Counted from the stretch's first letter, positions 25,337 through 34,798 are shown. The stretch: 64,000 nt of DNA from Algoriphagus alkaliphilus (GCF_900103735.1 NZ_FMXE01000008.1:62001-126000), one strand, 5' to 3'. Program-made: numbers and translations. Notes: generated from the letters alone by a model not told the origin.

Positions 25337-26029
25337 TTAACTTGGAAGCTTGCTGAAATCGATCTTGGTTCTGACAAAAGTGCCGGCAGCTGTCAATACC
25401 TGTGTGAAGTTTAGCGTACGCTCCAGTCCATTGGCATCAATGATGTCATTGCCCGCAAAGTCCGCTGTTCCCGGATTGATCAGGTCTCTGATAGCCGCTG
25501 CGTGACGAGCCTCTACCGATACGATTTTTCCTGCGATCAAAAGAAGGTCTGCGCTTTCCAGATGCTGACCAGCACCGTTGTATGCTGCCACTCCCAAATC
25601 TTCGAAGGTTTTAGCCGCTCCCAATACGGATGTTCTGCTATTAAAATCGATAGCAGTGAAGTTAAACTCCAACGGTCCAATAGCGCTTGTTCCTAGAGCT
25701 GCCTTGAAAAATTCGCGGTGAGCTCTTTCATGCTTCTCCAGATCTCCCATGATGGTCTTCTCTTCTGCTGATGCATTGGTAAAATAGCTTCCTCGCAATA
25801 CCTCCGCATAAAAGGCCGCTTCCAATTGCTCTAATGCATAAGCATAATTCAAAATACCAGTATCTCCTGATCCGAGACTGACCATACCTTCGGGCATAAT
25901 GTCCTTGTCATCATTACAGCCAATCAGTAGCAATCCTGCTCCTGCTACGGTCATTGTTCCCACTCTGAGGAACTGACGTCTGTTTGCGTTTTTCACCAAA
26001 CCCTGAGGCTTGATCAGTTCATTTTCCAT
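25337..26029 (-). CDS. Ferritin-like domain protein (Tat lipoprotein), copy A
   Basis: A 230-residue paralogue of the gene downstream. It begins with a twin-arginine signal, NRRQFLRVGTMTVAGAGLLL, ending at a lipobox-like IGCNDD, so it is predicted to be a Tat-exported lipoprotein. The four helices carry LEQLEAAFYAEVL, LEKHERAHREFFKAAL, FEDLGVAAYNG and VSVEARHAAAIRDL, with the same two ExxH motifs as copy B. It is the first gene of the two-gene operon and is divergent from an unknown lipoprotein gene across about 330 bp that contains only a candidate promoter. Confidence 0.85.
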   Translation of the reverse strand: MENELIKPQGLVKNANRRQFLRVGTMTVAGAGLLLIGCNDDKDIMPEGMVSLGSGDTGILNYAYALEQLEAAFYAEVLRGSYFTNASAEEKTIMGDLEKHERAHREFFKAALGTSAIGPLEFNFTAIDFNSRTSVLGAAKTFEDLGVAAYNGAGQHLESADLLLIAGKIVSVEARHAAAIRDLINPGTADFAGNDIIDANGLERTLNFTQVLTAAGTFVRTKIDFSKLPS

Positions 26030-26311
26030 TTTGGTGTTTTTAGGTTAATAATTCGGTTTTGGTTTCCTCAGAAAAATCAAAGCTGGTTAGAATTGAACTT
26101 TCATCGAATTTAAAAGCACTTACGCAGTGGACTGAAGGACTGGATTGAGGAGGGGAAGAAATAGATTGATTATGGATCAATTATTGATTTTTCTTAAAAA
26201 AAATTCTTCAAAAAGCTAGGCCTTACCCGCTATTTTATCATGATTTCAAGTTACATTTATTTATACATCCTGCTGATTTACAGGAATTTTAGCATCGGTA
26301 TCCTTCGGGGT

Positions 26312-26319
26312 TATTTTTG
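26312..26319 (+). promoter_or_regulatory. Candidate Bacteroidota -7 promoter element
   Basis: TATTTTTG matches the TAnnTTTG -7 consensus of Bacteroidota and lies 41 bases before the lipoprotein ATG. The matching -33 TTTG is not clear (TTTTAG near 26287 is the nearest), so the call is tentative. Confidence 0.35.
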
Positions 26320-26360
26320 AATTGCCATATTTTAAATCCTTAACAAAAACCCAAAATTCT

Positions 26361-26972
26361 ATGAAGTACCAACTTCCAAAACTTCTTTGGGGGACAATGT
26401 TACTATCCGTAGCATTTCTTCTCCAGCTTAGCTGTATTTCAGAATCCAGCGATCCATCTATTTCTCTAGATCCAAATTTGACTTTGGAAAACCCCAGTCG
26501 CGAACAGGAAAGCTATCCTTTGGAAAATCTAAGGATGGATCCAACAACACTAAAAATGCTGGCAGATCTCAGGGCCGCCACTGCTAACTATCATGATTTG
26601 ACTAATGCATTGGCCGCAGGATATGAATTGGCCAGTGCGTGTGTTTCTCACCCCACCATGGGGGCTATGGGATTTCATTATGTCAACTTTGGATATGTGG
26701 ATGGAAACTATAACCCAACGCAGCCTGAGGCTTTGCTTTATGAAGAGGATAAAAATGGAAACATGAAATTGGTGGGTGTAGAGTTCGTCGTAGTCTCAGC
26801 AGCTTGGGATGCCCATCATACCATGATTCCTTATTTCGGAACTCAAATATTTGACATAGCCCTTGCTCCAGCTCCTCTACCGTTCGATAATTATCAGCTT
26901 CATGTCTGGGTCTGGAGACACAATCCAAGCGGAATTTTCACAAAATTCAATCCCCGGGTGAGCTGTCTTTAA
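26361..26972 (+). CDS. Lipoprotein of unknown function
   Basis: A 203-residue protein with a lipoprotein signal (LLSVAFLLQLSC, Cys lipidated). The mature part has a conserved-looking core: YELASACVSHPTMGAMGFHYVN, then PEALLYEEDKNG, then SAAWDAHHTMIPYFG and YQLHVWVWRHNPSGIFTKFNP. The spread of His residues (SHP, GFHYVN, AHH, LHVWVWRH) and two Cys could suit metal or haem binding, but this is a guess. I have no family name. An in-frame TTG 39 bases upstream would destroy the signal peptide and is rejected. It is divergent from the ferritin-like operon. Confidence 0.7.
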   Translation: MKYQLPKLLWGTMLLSVAFLLQLSCISESSDPSISLDPNLTLENPSREQESYPLENLRMDPTTLKMLADLRAATANYHDLTNALAAGYELASACVSHPTMGAMGFHYVNFGYVDGNYNPTQPEALLYEEDKNGNMKLVGVEFVVVSAAWDAHHTMIPYFGTQIFDIALAPAPLPFDNYQLHVWVWRHNPSGIFTKFNPRVSCL

Positions 26973-26976
26973 AACC

Positions 26977-27006
26977 AATCTCCCTGCCCAAAACCGGGGA
27001 GATTTT
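26977..27006 (+). terminator. Probable terminator after the lipoprotein
   Basis: AATCTCCC (26977-26984) pairs with GGGAGATT (26997-27004), followed by TTC; the T-run is short, so efficiency is uncertain. Confidence 0.5.
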
Positions 27007-27136
27007 CATTCAAATTGCTACTTGTCAATACAAATAATAAATAGAACCCAACAACAAATCAGTCTTTACATGCGGTGATTTTTTAAAGCTATTGAGTAAA
27101 ATTTTTTCAGAGTAAATTTTATAAAAAACTATCGCT

Positions 27137-27706
27137 ATGAAATCTTTCAATCCAAGTGGTGCATCGGCATTTGAGCTCTATTCCTTCTCCGGAATAGTAG
27201 AGGAGAGCGGAAAAAATCTGGAAACAAGAGTAAGCGGAGGCGGAGGCGGGGGCGCAACTTACCAAGGAACAGGCGGCACCGCACCAATTTCAATTACTTC
27301 TAAAACTGTAATTCACGATCAACTTTTCCTGACCAGTAAAGAAGGTAAGGAGAAGTCCTTTCAGCTTCAGGATTTCAATTTAGCTTGTCGGAAAGGAAAC
27401 GAAGTCACTGTCTATTGGGGCATAAAACAAGGAAAAGAAAATGGTCACTACCTCGCTGTGAAAAACCATACCACAGATCAAGCATTCTTTGATGATGGAA
27501 AAATAAATTCCATGTTTCTCAATTTATGGATTCAGGCAGTTTTGATTTTGGGTGGTATTGGGATGTTTTTTACAATCCCATACCTGGGATACATAGTAGG
27601 AGTAGGTATATTTTTCTATGCTTGGAAAAGATGGAAAACTGCAAAAAATGAAGTCGCTTCCTTCAGGCAAACCCTTAGAAATCTCCCCCCCGGACTGACG
27701 CATTGA
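27137..27706 (+). CDS. Glycine-rich membrane protein of unknown function
   Basis: A 189-residue protein without a signal peptide. The N-terminal soluble part contains a run of six Gly in RVSGGGGGGATYQGTGG, followed by ISITSKTVIHDQLFL, a layout that I have seen in uncharacterised proteobacterial proteins with a similar C-terminus. Two closely spaced transmembrane helices occupy about residues 127-165 (NLWIQAVLILGGIGMFFTI and YLGYIVGVGIFFYAW), leaving a short basic tail. It probably sits in the inner membrane with both ends in the cytoplasm. Function is unknown. The creatininase-family gene follows after 44 bases and may be co-transcribed. Confidence 0.65.
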   Translation: MKSFNPSGASAFELYSFSGIVEESGKNLETRVSGGGGGGATYQGTGGTAPISITSKTVIHDQLFLTSKEGKEKSFQLQDFNLACRKGNEVTVYWGIKQGKENGHYLAVKNHTTDQAFFDDGKINSMFLNLWIQAVLILGGIGMFFTIPYLGYIVGVGIFFYAWKRWKTAKNEVASFRQTLRNLPPGLTH

Positions 27707-27750
27707 ATTCAACGGAAAGGCAGTATTTTCACTGCTTAAATCCCTCCTTT

Positions 27751-28563
27751 ATGAAAGTTTTTTTTATCAGCCTCGGCCTTTTCTTTTCTTACAGTTTTGT
27801 TTTTGCACAGCAAAAAATCTCCACCCGCGAAATGGATCGTATCAACTGGATGGAGTTTGCGGACTTTGTGCCGGGTAAAATAAACACGGTGCTTTTACCC
27901 ACCGGCACCTTAGAACCGCATGGTGTAATCAACAACGGTGCAGACAACACCGCCCCCTTTGCCATGGCAATAGCCATTGCAGATGAATTGAATGCGATGG
28001 TCGCTCCAACCTTAAACTATGGAATCACCGGTTCGATGGCAGCTTATCCCGGGGCGTTCCAGATTTCCGAAGAAGCTTATGCCCCATTCATTCGGGATAT
28101 TTTGAGAGGATTGGCCAAAAATAAATTCAAAAACATCATCATACTCAATGGACACGGAGGAGGGCAAACCGCTGTATTGCAGAAAGTAGCCGCAGAGGTT
28201 GCAAATGAGTTGGGCATTCGAACCCTTGTCATCAATTGGTGGTCCTTTGCCTCGGATATAACATTGGAAGTTTTCAAAGAGGATGGTGGACACGCGGGGC
28301 TAAATGAGACGGCATATATTCAGGCAGTCGACCCGACTTTAGTCCATAAGGAGCGTTATAACTCGGATCAGGCAACTGCCTACCCCAAAGCCAATACTTG
28401 GTCAGCTGTGCCGTTCCCATCATCAATCGGACTGTACCAGGAAGGTCAAGGATATCCTAATTTCAACCAGGCTCAGGCCGATGAATATTTCAAAAAAGTA
28501 AATACAAAAGTCGCTGGGTTTATTAAGGAAATCATTCGGAAATGGGACCTTGCGGGACTCTGA
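27751..28563 (+). CDS. Exported creatininase-family amidohydrolase
   Basis: A 270-residue protein with signal peptide FFISLGLFFSYSFVFAQ and a creatininase/MftE-type fold. The metal residues are visible in TGTLEPHGV (Glu, His), GADNTAPFA (Asp), ILNGHGGGQT (His) and GGHAGLNETA (Glu). Family members hydrolyse creatinine, formamides or modified peptides, and this one is periplasmic, so the substrate is not predictable. ATG 27751 is chosen because the in-frame TTG at 27703 would put a hydrophilic leader before the signal peptide. Confidence 0.85.
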   Translation: MKVFFISLGLFFSYSFVFAQQKISTREMDRINWMEFADFVPGKINTVLLPTGTLEPHGVINNGADNTAPFAMAIAIADELNAMVAPTLNYGITGSMAAYPGAFQISEEAYAPFIRDILRGLAKNKFKNIIILNGHGGGQTAVLQKVAAEVANELGIRTLVINWWSFASDITLEVFKEDGGHAGLNETAYIQAVDPTLVHKERYNSDQATAYPKANTWSAVPFPSSIGLYQEGQGYPNFNQAQADEYFKKVNTKVAGFIKEIIRKWDLAGL

Positions 28564-28579
28564 TCAATATAGAAAAAGC

Positions 28580-28601
28580 CCTCTGAATTTGGTTTCAGAG
28601 G
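28580..28601 (-). terminator. Terminator of the downstream barrel gene
   Basis: CCTCTGAA (28580-28587) pairs with TTCAGAGG (28594-28601); on the reverse strand it is followed by GCTTTTTC. It lies 25 bases after the reverse-strand barrel stop and also 17 bases after the forward creatininase-family stop. Confidence 0.65.
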
Positions 28602-28625
28602 ACTTTGCCATTTATTGAAATTTCC

Positions 28626-29204
28626 TTAGAAAATCTTAAATCCAACTGATAGCACCCATTGGTTGATTCGGTTGTCAGTCTGGAAGTCTCGAATATTGTC
28701 CGTCCATTTGCTTAAACCACCTTCATATCGAGCATCCACAGAAAGATTTCCGAGGTCCAAACCAAGGCCTGCTTGATACCCAAGAGTAGCATTTTTAAAC
28801 TCGGCATCACTGATTGTACTTCCTGCTTCCTTAAGTTTGGAATTAATATTAAGGCTCGCAATAGGCCCCGCTTGTAACCTGAGTACTTTTAAGAATCGCA
28901 TCCCCACCATCACCGGAATATCCAGTCGGTTAAATTCAGCTTTGATTTGCTCCCCATCGCTGAGAAATTTCCCACTGGTTTGGGTAAACAGGAGTTCGGG
29001 CTGTACAAAAAAGCCGCCACCTCCGATACGTCCGAACACGCCTACATGGTATCCAGTCTGTGACCCTTGAGAAACAAACTGTTTATTCTTAAAATCTACT
29101 TCAGTACTGCTCAAACCTGCTTTGATACCAAAGCCACCATTTTGGGAATATCCCGCAAAAACAATCCCACAAAAGAGGATCGCTGAGAAGATGAATTTTT
29201 TCAT
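28626..29204 (-). CDS. Outer-membrane beta-barrel protein (PorT-like)
   Basis: A 192-residue exported barrel. The signal peptide is FIFSAILFCGIVFAGYSQ. The mature chain starts GGFGIKAGLSSTEVDFKN and has YHVGVFGRIGGGGFFVQPELLFTQTSG, a pattern typical of the small porin family (outer membrane protein beta-barrel domain), then VMVGMRFLKVLRLQAGPIAS and a final strand NQWVLSVGFKIF ending in Phe. No ligand is known. It is convergent with the creatininase-family gene. Confidence 0.83.
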   Translation of the reverse strand: MKKFIFSAILFCGIVFAGYSQNGGFGIKAGLSSTEVDFKNKQFVSQGSQTGYHVGVFGRIGGGGFFVQPELLFTQTSGKFLSDGEQIKAEFNRLDIPVMVGMRFLKVLRLQAGPIASLNINSKLKEAGSTISDAEFKNATLGYQAGLGLDLGNLSVDARYEGGLSKWTDNIRDFQTDNRINQWVLSVGFKIF

Positions 29205-29276
29205 GGTTAAAGGGATTTAGGGTTTAGTTTTCTACTAAACGTCTTTTTTGCAATTCCCCTGCCAATTATGATTTGA

Positions 29277-29645
29277 TTAAAATTGTCTGCCTGCTGTTAA
29301 TTTTGCAAGCCTATATAAATCGTAAAAATCCATTGGTTTGGGCACAAGGCTGTCAAAGCCATCATTGCATTTCTCCCGAAAATACTCCACATCACCTGCT
29401 GTAAAGCCTATTGTAGGAATTCTGCAAGTTTGGGAACTTTCTTTCAAATGCTCTAAAAATTCAACTCCATCCATTACTGGCATCATAATATCTGTCATTA
29501 TAATGTGAAAAAATGGATCAACCTCAAGATACTGCAAGGCTTCTTTCCCATTGTGAGCGACTACCACCTCATCGTTTGACTTCTCAAAAATCTTTCTGAG
29601 AATCAATAGGTGAATGGAATCATCATCAACGAGTAAAACCTTCAT
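29277..29645 (-). CDS. Stand-alone response regulator receiver domain
   Basis: A 122-residue CheY-like protein with no output domain. The acidic pocket is DDDS near the N-terminus, the phosphoacceptor Asp lies in IIMTDIMMPVMDG, and the conserved Thr and Lys are in GFTAGD and VPKPMDFY. It is therefore a phospho-relay or protein-interaction switch. The cognate kinase is not adjacent; the only kinase in the window is at 62500. It follows 72 bases upstream of the barrel gene in the same direction and may share its transcript. Confidence 0.9.
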   Translation of the reverse strand: MKVLLVDDDSIHLLILRKIFEKSNDEVVVAHNGKEALQYLEVDPFFHIIMTDIMMPVMDGVEFLEHLKESSQTCRIPTIGFTAGDVEYFREKCNDGFDSLVPKPMDFYDLYRLAKLTAGRQF

Positions 29646-29717
29646 GATTTTATGAAATACTTTTTCAAGTATATGAAAAGCATTTGATATTTCAAGCTAA
29701 ATTCCAAAACCGCCTAA

Positions 29718-29755
29718 AAACATGAAGGAGCCCTAAGGCCCCTTCATGTTTTTAA
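29718..29755. terminator. Bidirectional terminator
   Basis: ACATGAAGG and CCTTCATGT arms with inner GCC/GGC pairing; A-runs and T-runs on both flanks let it act on either strand. It terminates the long reverse operon ending with the sodium symporter. Confidence 0.8.
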
Positions 29756-29771
29756 CTTGTTGGTTTTTCGA

Positions 29772-31157
29772 TTATGCAACTTGTGGTTCCCCAAACAGTC
29801 CAATTGTATTTAGAATCAGAAGGATGATTACAATAGGGCAAACCCACTTGATGAAAAACATCCATGCAGCTCTATATGGCCCTTTAAAGTCAGGTGCACC
29901 ATGGGTCAATTCGTCTGCATAGTCAGATATTTTTTGTCCCCAACCGGTATAAAGCGATAGCATTAAACAAATCACAATCACTGCAAATGTGCCAAAAATA
30001 AAGTCCATCGCACCAAAGAATCCGGTAAGTTCATTACCCAAGAAAGTGAAATGAATTTCAGCGAAAATATTTCCCTCAATGGAAGAAAGTGCAGAAGGAA
30101 TGGAGAGAATCATCGCACCAATCCCTACTGTCCAGGTTGCACGCTTTCTATTCCATTTTCTATCGTCAATCAGGTAAGCCACAGGAACCTCAAGCATGGA
30201 TATAGTCGAAGTCAAAGCCGCCACCATCAAAAGAATAAAGAAAAGTCCACCGATCAGGTTTCCTCCAGGCATTGCATCAAAAACTTTTGGAAGGACGTCA
30301 AAAACTAAAGCCGGCCCTGCCGCAGGGTCTTTTCCCGGTAGCAGTGCAAACAAAGCCGGGAATACCATCAGTCCACCTAATAGTGCTACTGCCGTATCCA
30401 TACCCGCAATCCAACCTCCGGATTGAATAATATTAGCATCCTTCTGAAGGTAAGAACCAAAGGTGATCATCAAGCCCCAACCTACGGACATAGAGAAAAA
30501 GGCTTGGCCCAAAGCCTGTAAAACCACAGTAGCATTGATTTTTGAAAAGTCAGGATAAAGGTAATATTCAATACCAGCCTGCGCACCTTCTAAAGTGACT
30601 GATCTACCCGCGATGAAAATGATAATGATAAACAAAATCGGCATCAGGAATTTTGCTGCCTTTTCGATACCTCCCGACACGCCACCCAATACAATCAGAA
30701 TAGTAACCAGAATAAATACAAATGTTAAGGGAATAACATACATCGGAGTCTGTACAAATTCCTCAAAGTCAACAGGAATATTGATGATTTCCGTAAAAAT
30801 GTATCCCACAGTCCACCCCGCAATCACAGAATAATAGCTGAATACAAAAAAGCAGACCAATACGCACAAAACACCTGCAGACTGCCATAGCTTGTTTCCC
30901 CCTGTATCGCGAATCGCTCCAATAGGGTTCTTTCCAGACCTTCTCCCTAAAGCAATTTCATTGAAGAGCAGGGGAAGCCCAATCAGAAGTACACAGAGAA
31001 TGTAAACAAACACAAAGGCTCCTCCCCCGTTTTCCCCTGTGAGGTAGGGGAATCTCCAAATATTACCTAGCCCGACTGCAGATCCGGCTGCGGCCATAAT
31101 AAAACCAAGACTCGAACCAAATTGACCCCGTTCTTCGGTATCTGGAATATTTGCCAT
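29772..31157 (-). CDS. Sodium-dependent transporter, NSS (SNF) family
   Basis: A 461-residue inner-membrane symporter with about 11-12 helices, of the neurotransmitter:sodium symporter (LeuT-like) family. The signature GSAVGLGNIWRFPYL with the unwound first helix and sodium ligands is at about residues 24-38, and GGGAFVFVYI follows. Substrates are likely amino acids, but sequence alone cannot tell. The ATG giving MANIPDTEERG is preferred to an upstream start that adds 11 residues lacking homology. It is the last gene of the reverse-strand operon starting near 37581, 39 bases after the RmlD-like gene. Confidence 0.92.
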   Translation of the reverse strand: MANIPDTEERGQFGSSLGFIMAAAGSAVGLGNIWRFPYLTGENGGGAFVFVYILCVLLIGLPLLFNEIALGRRSGKNPIGAIRDTGGNKLWQSAGVLCVLVCFFVFSYYSVIAGWTVGYIFTEIINIPVDFEEFVQTPMYVIPLTFVFILVTILIVLGGVSGGIEKAAKFLMPILFIIIIFIAGRSVTLEGAQAGIEYYLYPDFSKINATVVLQALGQAFFSMSVGWGLMITFGSYLQKDANIIQSGGWIAGMDTAVALLGGLMVFPALFALLPGKDPAAGPALVFDVLPKVFDAMPGGNLIGGLFFILLMVAALTSTISMLEVPVAYLIDDRKWNRKRATWTVGIGAMILSIPSALSSIEGNIFAEIHFTFLGNELTGFFGAMDFIFGTFAVIVICLMLSLYTGWGQKISDYADELTHGAPDFKGPYRAAWMFFIKWVCPIVIILLILNTIGLFGEPQVA

Positions 31158-31196
31158 AAATATACTTAAAGTTAATAATTGGGTGTGCACTGCTTT

Positions 31197-32132
31197 TTAA
31201 GAGCGGGCTAAGATAATTTGTTTTGACAAAATACCTATTCCCTCTTGGAAAGTTTTGGGTACATAACCCAGCTGTTTTCTTGCCTTTTCGATACTAAAGC
31301 CAGTTTTCATCGGCCGCTTGGCAGGTTGAGTAAACAGGGTAGAGTCGGTTTTCTTGATTAAGTCTTTGTTAAGCTCAAAAAAATCAGCAGTCATAATCGC
31401 CATTTCATAGGGAGTCAAGAAATCAGAGCCAGAAAGATTGAAAACACCTTCCGCTTTTTGTTCCGCAATGAGAATACATCCAGCTGCCAAATCTTCCGCC
31501 AGGGTTGGAGTTCGGATTTGGTCATCCACCACCTGGATTTCCTTCCCGGATTCCAGTGAGGTTTTCACCCAAAGTATAATGTTTGATCTGCTCAAGTCAT
31601 TGGCAATGCCATAAACCAACACTGTCCGCGCAATTGCCCAGGATGTTTTTGAACTTCGAACCAGATTTTCTCCGATCAATTTGGTCTCCCCATAAAAATT
31701 AACCGGGGCAGCTTCTGCCTCTTCATCATAAGGGCCGTCTTTTCCTGAAAAAATAAAATCAGTAGACACAAAAATGAAGTGGGTTTGAATCTTTTCGGCA
31801 GCTTGGATCAAATATTCCGTTGCCTTTACATTCAATATCCTACAAGCCTCCTGATTCAATTCGCATTCGTCCACATTGGTCATGGCAGCACCATGGATGA
31901 TCGTGTCAGGAGTAATTCTTGCTATCACTTCATTAACCTCATCTGAATCAGTAATATCAAGACTTTCGTACTTAAATCCATCACCCTTAAGTCGGCAGGG
32001 GCCCTTTCCGGTAGCAATTACTTCAAACTTTCCCCCTTCCACCAATTGCTCTACCAATTTTTGACCCAACAAGCCATTTGCTCCTGTGATCAGAATTTTT
32101 GGTTTACTTGATTTCAGGGAAGCGGTAGCCAT
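31197..32132 (-). CDS. RmlD-like NAD(P)-dependent sugar-nucleotide reductase
   Basis: A 311-residue extended SDR of the RmlD (dTDP-4-dehydrorhamnose reductase) family. The cofactor motif is ITGANGLLGQKL (about 15-26). Further landmarks are GAAMTNVDECELN, FVSTDFIFSG and the active-site pair in NFYGETKLIGE (YxxxK). The substrate sugar is not proven: no rmlA, rmlB or rmlC gene is present, and this subgroup is often annotated simply as sugar nucleotide-binding. Its 5' end overlaps the PPIase gene by 29 bases, so translation is coupled. Confidence 0.85.
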   Translation of the reverse strand: MATASLKSSKPKILITGANGLLGQKLVEQLVEGGKFEVIATGKGPCRLKGDGFKYESLDITDSDEVNEVIARITPDTIIHGAAMTNVDECELNQEACRILNVKATEYLIQAAEKIQTHFIFVSTDFIFSGKDGPYDEEAEAAPVNFYGETKLIGENLVRSSKTSWAIARTVLVYGIANDLSRSNIILWVKTSLESGKEIQVVDDQIRTPTLAEDLAAGCILIAEQKAEGVFNLSGSDFLTPYEMAIMTADFFELNKDLIKKTDSTLFTQPAKRPMKTGFSIEKARKQLGYVPKTFQEGIGILSKQIILARS

Positions 32133-32955
32133 ATTCTTGTGTGATTTTCTTCTTGGATATTCTTTCTATTTTCACCTGCATGTACACTGGTACATTGGGT
32201 ACTTCGCGCGTGGTCGGTTCCTTCGCGATTTTTTCTACTACATCCATCCCTGCGATCACCTCTCCAAATACCGTATATTCCCGATCCAGGTGCGGCGTAC
32301 CTCCCATTTTGGCGTACGCTTCGATTTGCTCAGGGGTATAATTCTTTGTCAGGGTCAAATTCAGTGATTTGGCGATTTCATCACGCTTGGAAAGAATCAG
32401 CATGGTCAGGCTGTCAAACTGCTGAGCGGCATACAGTCGATTGTATTCTTCTTTGAGTGGTTTTTGGCTTTCTAATTGAACGTATTGAAGAATAGCTTTT
32501 TGCAAGGCTGGGAAATCAGTCGTCAGCTCGAGTTCCTCGTACGTCCTTCCCTGCACAATGTAAAACTGCGAGCCATTGCTCGCCTTGGTAGGATTGATGT
32601 TGTTTCCCTGCCGTGCTGCAGCGATCATTCCTTTTCTGTGGAAATGATTCGGAAGAATTTCTGCCGGAATTGTAGGCCATTTTTCAGCCGGTAAATTTTC
32701 CTTGCCGAAAACATCCCCCCCCTGAACCATGAAATTCTCAATTACCCGATGAAATTGAGTAGAGTCAAATCTTCCAGCTTCTGCCAAAGCGATAAAGTTG
32801 TCTTTATGCTTGGGTGTATCGTCAAAAAGAACGGCCTTAATTTCTCCATGCCTTGTAGATATGGTAATCAAATAGTCTTTATTCTTATTCTGTCCACAGG
32901 CCAAAGTACTGAACAGCAATAAAATAACAGAAATAAAATGGAATAACTTACTCAT
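32104..32955 (-). CDS. Lipoprotein cyclophilin-type peptidyl-prolyl isomerase
   Basis: A 283-residue periplasmic folding catalyst. The lipobox is FSTLAC with Cys20. The cyclophilin core is FDSTQFHRVIENFMVQGGDVFG, GSQFYIVQG and YTVFGEVIAGMDVVEKIAKEPT. Between the second and third of these lies a charged insertion of about 70 residues (about 137-205, LQKAILQYVQLESQKPL and on), which is common in Bacteroidota homologues. It overlaps hemC by four bases and the RmlD-like gene by 29. Confidence 0.9.
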   Translation of the reverse strand: MSKLFHFISVILLLFSTLACGQNKNKDYLITISTRHGEIKAVLFDDTPKHKDNFIALAEAGRFDSTQFHRVIENFMVQGGDVFGKENLPAEKWPTIPAEILPNHFHRKGMIAAARQGNNINPTKASNGSQFYIVQGRTYEELELTTDFPALQKAILQYVQLESQKPLKEEYNRLYAAQQFDSLTMLILSKRDEIAKSLNLTLTKNYTPEQIEAYAKMGGTPHLDREYTVFGEVIAGMDVVEKIAKEPTTREVPNVPVYMQVKIERISKKKITQEYGYRFPEIK

Positions 32956-33893
32956 TTGTATGATTGTGATTTTTTTATTTCATCCAGAATTTCTTTCCCT
33001 CCTGCAGCAAAAACCAATTTGGCGAGTTCTTTTCCCAAATCCTCCGCCTTGGTTTTATCTCCGGAAACTTCAAGAGAAATACGGTTTTGACCATCCAAAC
33101 TGATGATCCCCCCACACAGACTCAATGTTTCATTTTTCAAAGAAGCCAAAGCAAACACCGGAATACTACATCCCCCTTCCAGAACGCGGAGATATGCCCG
33201 CTCGGCTTTCAATCGGGATTCAGTTGCCGGATGATTACAGGCTTGGATGATCTGCTGGCGCAAAGCTGAATCGAGTGACTTAGCCGACTCGATGGCTACT
33301 GATCCCTGACCGACTGCTGGGGTAAATTCGTCTAAATCCAATTCTGCCGCAATCATCGAATCATAGCCCATTCGGTGAACACCGGCGTAAGCCAGCAATA
33401 ATGCATCGCAAAGTCCTTCTTCCATTTTCCGGATTCGAGTCTGCAGGTTTCCGCGGACATCTACAGTTTTCACATGAGGGAAAAAATGCTTCAGCGTAGC
33501 GACTCGCCGAGTAGAGGATGTTCCCAAAACCAAGGGCTTGGATGCGTCCTTGATATCGATTCCTGATTTTGCTGAGACTAAAATGTCATTTTCTTTTTCG
33601 CGCTCAGTGAAGGCAATAATTTCAAATTCATCCGCCAGTGAGGATTGCATATCTTTTGCAGAGTGAACTGCGACATCTATCCTTCCATCCATCAATTGAT
33701 CCTCAAGTTCCTGAGTAAAAACGCCCTTGCTTCCAATCTTGGAAATGGAAACGTCCAGTACCTGATCTCCTTTGGTATCAATGACAATAATCTCAGATTG
33801 GATGCCTGCATTTTTGAGCAGGTCCTCGACATAGTAGGCTTGCCAAAGTGCCAATTTACTGCCTCTGGTTCCTATTTTTACTTTTCGACTCAT
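32952..33893 (-). CDS. hemC: Hydroxymethylbilane synthase (porphobilinogen deaminase)
   Basis: Polymerises four porphobilinogen molecules into hydroxymethylbilane for haem. The dipyrromethane cofactor attaches to Cys242 in LEGGCSIP. Other landmarks are [25 protein letters not shown] (here [11 protein letters not shown]), [17 protein letters not shown] and [10 protein letters not shown]. The 313-residue length is standard. It is translationally coupled on both sides: four bases shared with rimK upstream and four with the PPIase downstream. Confidence 0.96.
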   Translation of the reverse strand: MSRKVKIGTRGSKLALWQAYYVEDLLKNAGIQSEIIVIDTKGDQVLDVSISKIGSKGVFTQELEDQLMDGRIDVAVHSAKDMQSSLADEFEIIAFTEREKENDILVSAKSGIDIKDASKPLVLGTSSTRRVATLKHFFPHVKTVDVRGNLQTRIRKMEEGLCDALLLAYAGVHRMGYDSMIAAELDLDEFTPAVGQGSVAIESAKSLDSALRQQIIQACNHPATESRLKAERAYLRVLEGGCSIPVFALASLKNETLSLCGGIISLDGQNRISLEVSGDKTKAEDLGKELAKLVFAAGGKEILDEIKKSQSYK

Positions 33894-34798
33894 TGAGCTT
33901 TATTTCTTTTGGAGGACTTTTGATTCACACCTTCTTCCACATATTTTATTATTTCCGCCGCTATATTGATTCCTGTCGCCTGCTCGATCCCTTCCAGTCC
34001 CGGCGAGCTGTTGACTTCCAAAATCAATGGGCCACGGTCAGACTGAAGCAGGTCTACACCTGCAACATCCAGTCCGAGAGCTTTTGCAGCATTTAAAGCG
34101 GCCTGCTTTTCAGCTCGACTAAGCTTAATCACAGATGCCGCACCTCCACGGTGCAGGTTGGAACGAAACTCTCCCTCTGCTCCTTGACGCTTCATGGCAC
34201 CTACTACTTTTCCGTTCACTACAAAAGCACGGATGTCTGCCCCTTTGGCTTCTTTGATAAACTCCTGGACAATTATTCTTGCCTTCAGGCCATGGAATGC
34301 TTCAACAACTGACTGCGCGGCTTTTTTGGTTTCGGCCAAAACCACTCCCAATCCCTGCGTGCCTTCCAATAATTTGATAATCAAAGGCGCCCCACCCACC
34401 TGTTCGATGAGTTGTTTTTCTCCCCCTTTTGAAAAATTGGTAAACGCGGTTTTCGGCATTCCCAAACCTGCTTTGGATAGTATTTGAAGACTTCTCAGCT
34501 TATCCCGACTTCGCACAATCGCCTGAGAATTGACAGCAGAAAATGCTCCCATCAACTCAAACTGACGGACAACAGCTGTACCGTAGAAGGTTACAGATGC
34601 CCCAATTCTTGGGATTATCGCATCAAATCCTTCAAGTTTTTGTCCCCGATAGATGATCGATGGCCCCTCTTGCTCGATGATCAGGTCACAGAGACTATGA
34701 TCTACAATCTGAGCTTCGTGTCCGGCATTTTTGATCTCTTCGACGAGGCGACGAGTGGAATATAAATTTGAGTTCCTCGAAAGGACGGCAATCTTCAT
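33890..34798 (-). CDS. rimK: RimK-type ATP-grasp glutamate ligase
   Basis: A 302-residue ATP-grasp enzyme. The N-terminal preATP-grasp domain is followed by [11 protein letters not shown], the ATP-binding [27 protein letters not shown] and the magnesium-binding [17 protein letters not shown]. RimK adds glutamate residues to ribosomal protein S6 in gamma-proteobacteria; in other phyla homologues may modify other proteins or make coenzyme-linked peptides, so the target is inferred. The adjacent small protease (one-base overlap) is a frequent RimK partner. Confidence 0.9.
   Translation of the reverse strand: MKIAVLSRNSNLYSTRRLVEEIKNAGHEAQIVDHSLCDLIIEQEGPSIIYRGQKLEGFDAIIPRIGASVTFYGTAVVRQFELMGAFSAVNSQAIVRSRDKLRSLQILSKAGLGMPKTAFTNFSKGGEKQLIEQVGGAPLIIKLLEGTQGLGVVLAETKKAAQSVVEAFHGLKARIIVQEFIKEAKGADIRAFVVNGKVVGAMKRQGAEGEFRSNLHRGGAASVIKLSRAEKQAALNAAKALGLDVAGVDLLQSDRGPLILEVNSSPGLEGIEQATGINIAAEIIKYVEEGVNQKSSKRNKAQ

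Noticed and set aside
26322..26360. Upstream TTG start for the lipoprotein at 26361
   Set aside because: It would place a hydrophilic 13-residue leader before a perfect lipoprotein signal; the ATG at 26361 is better.
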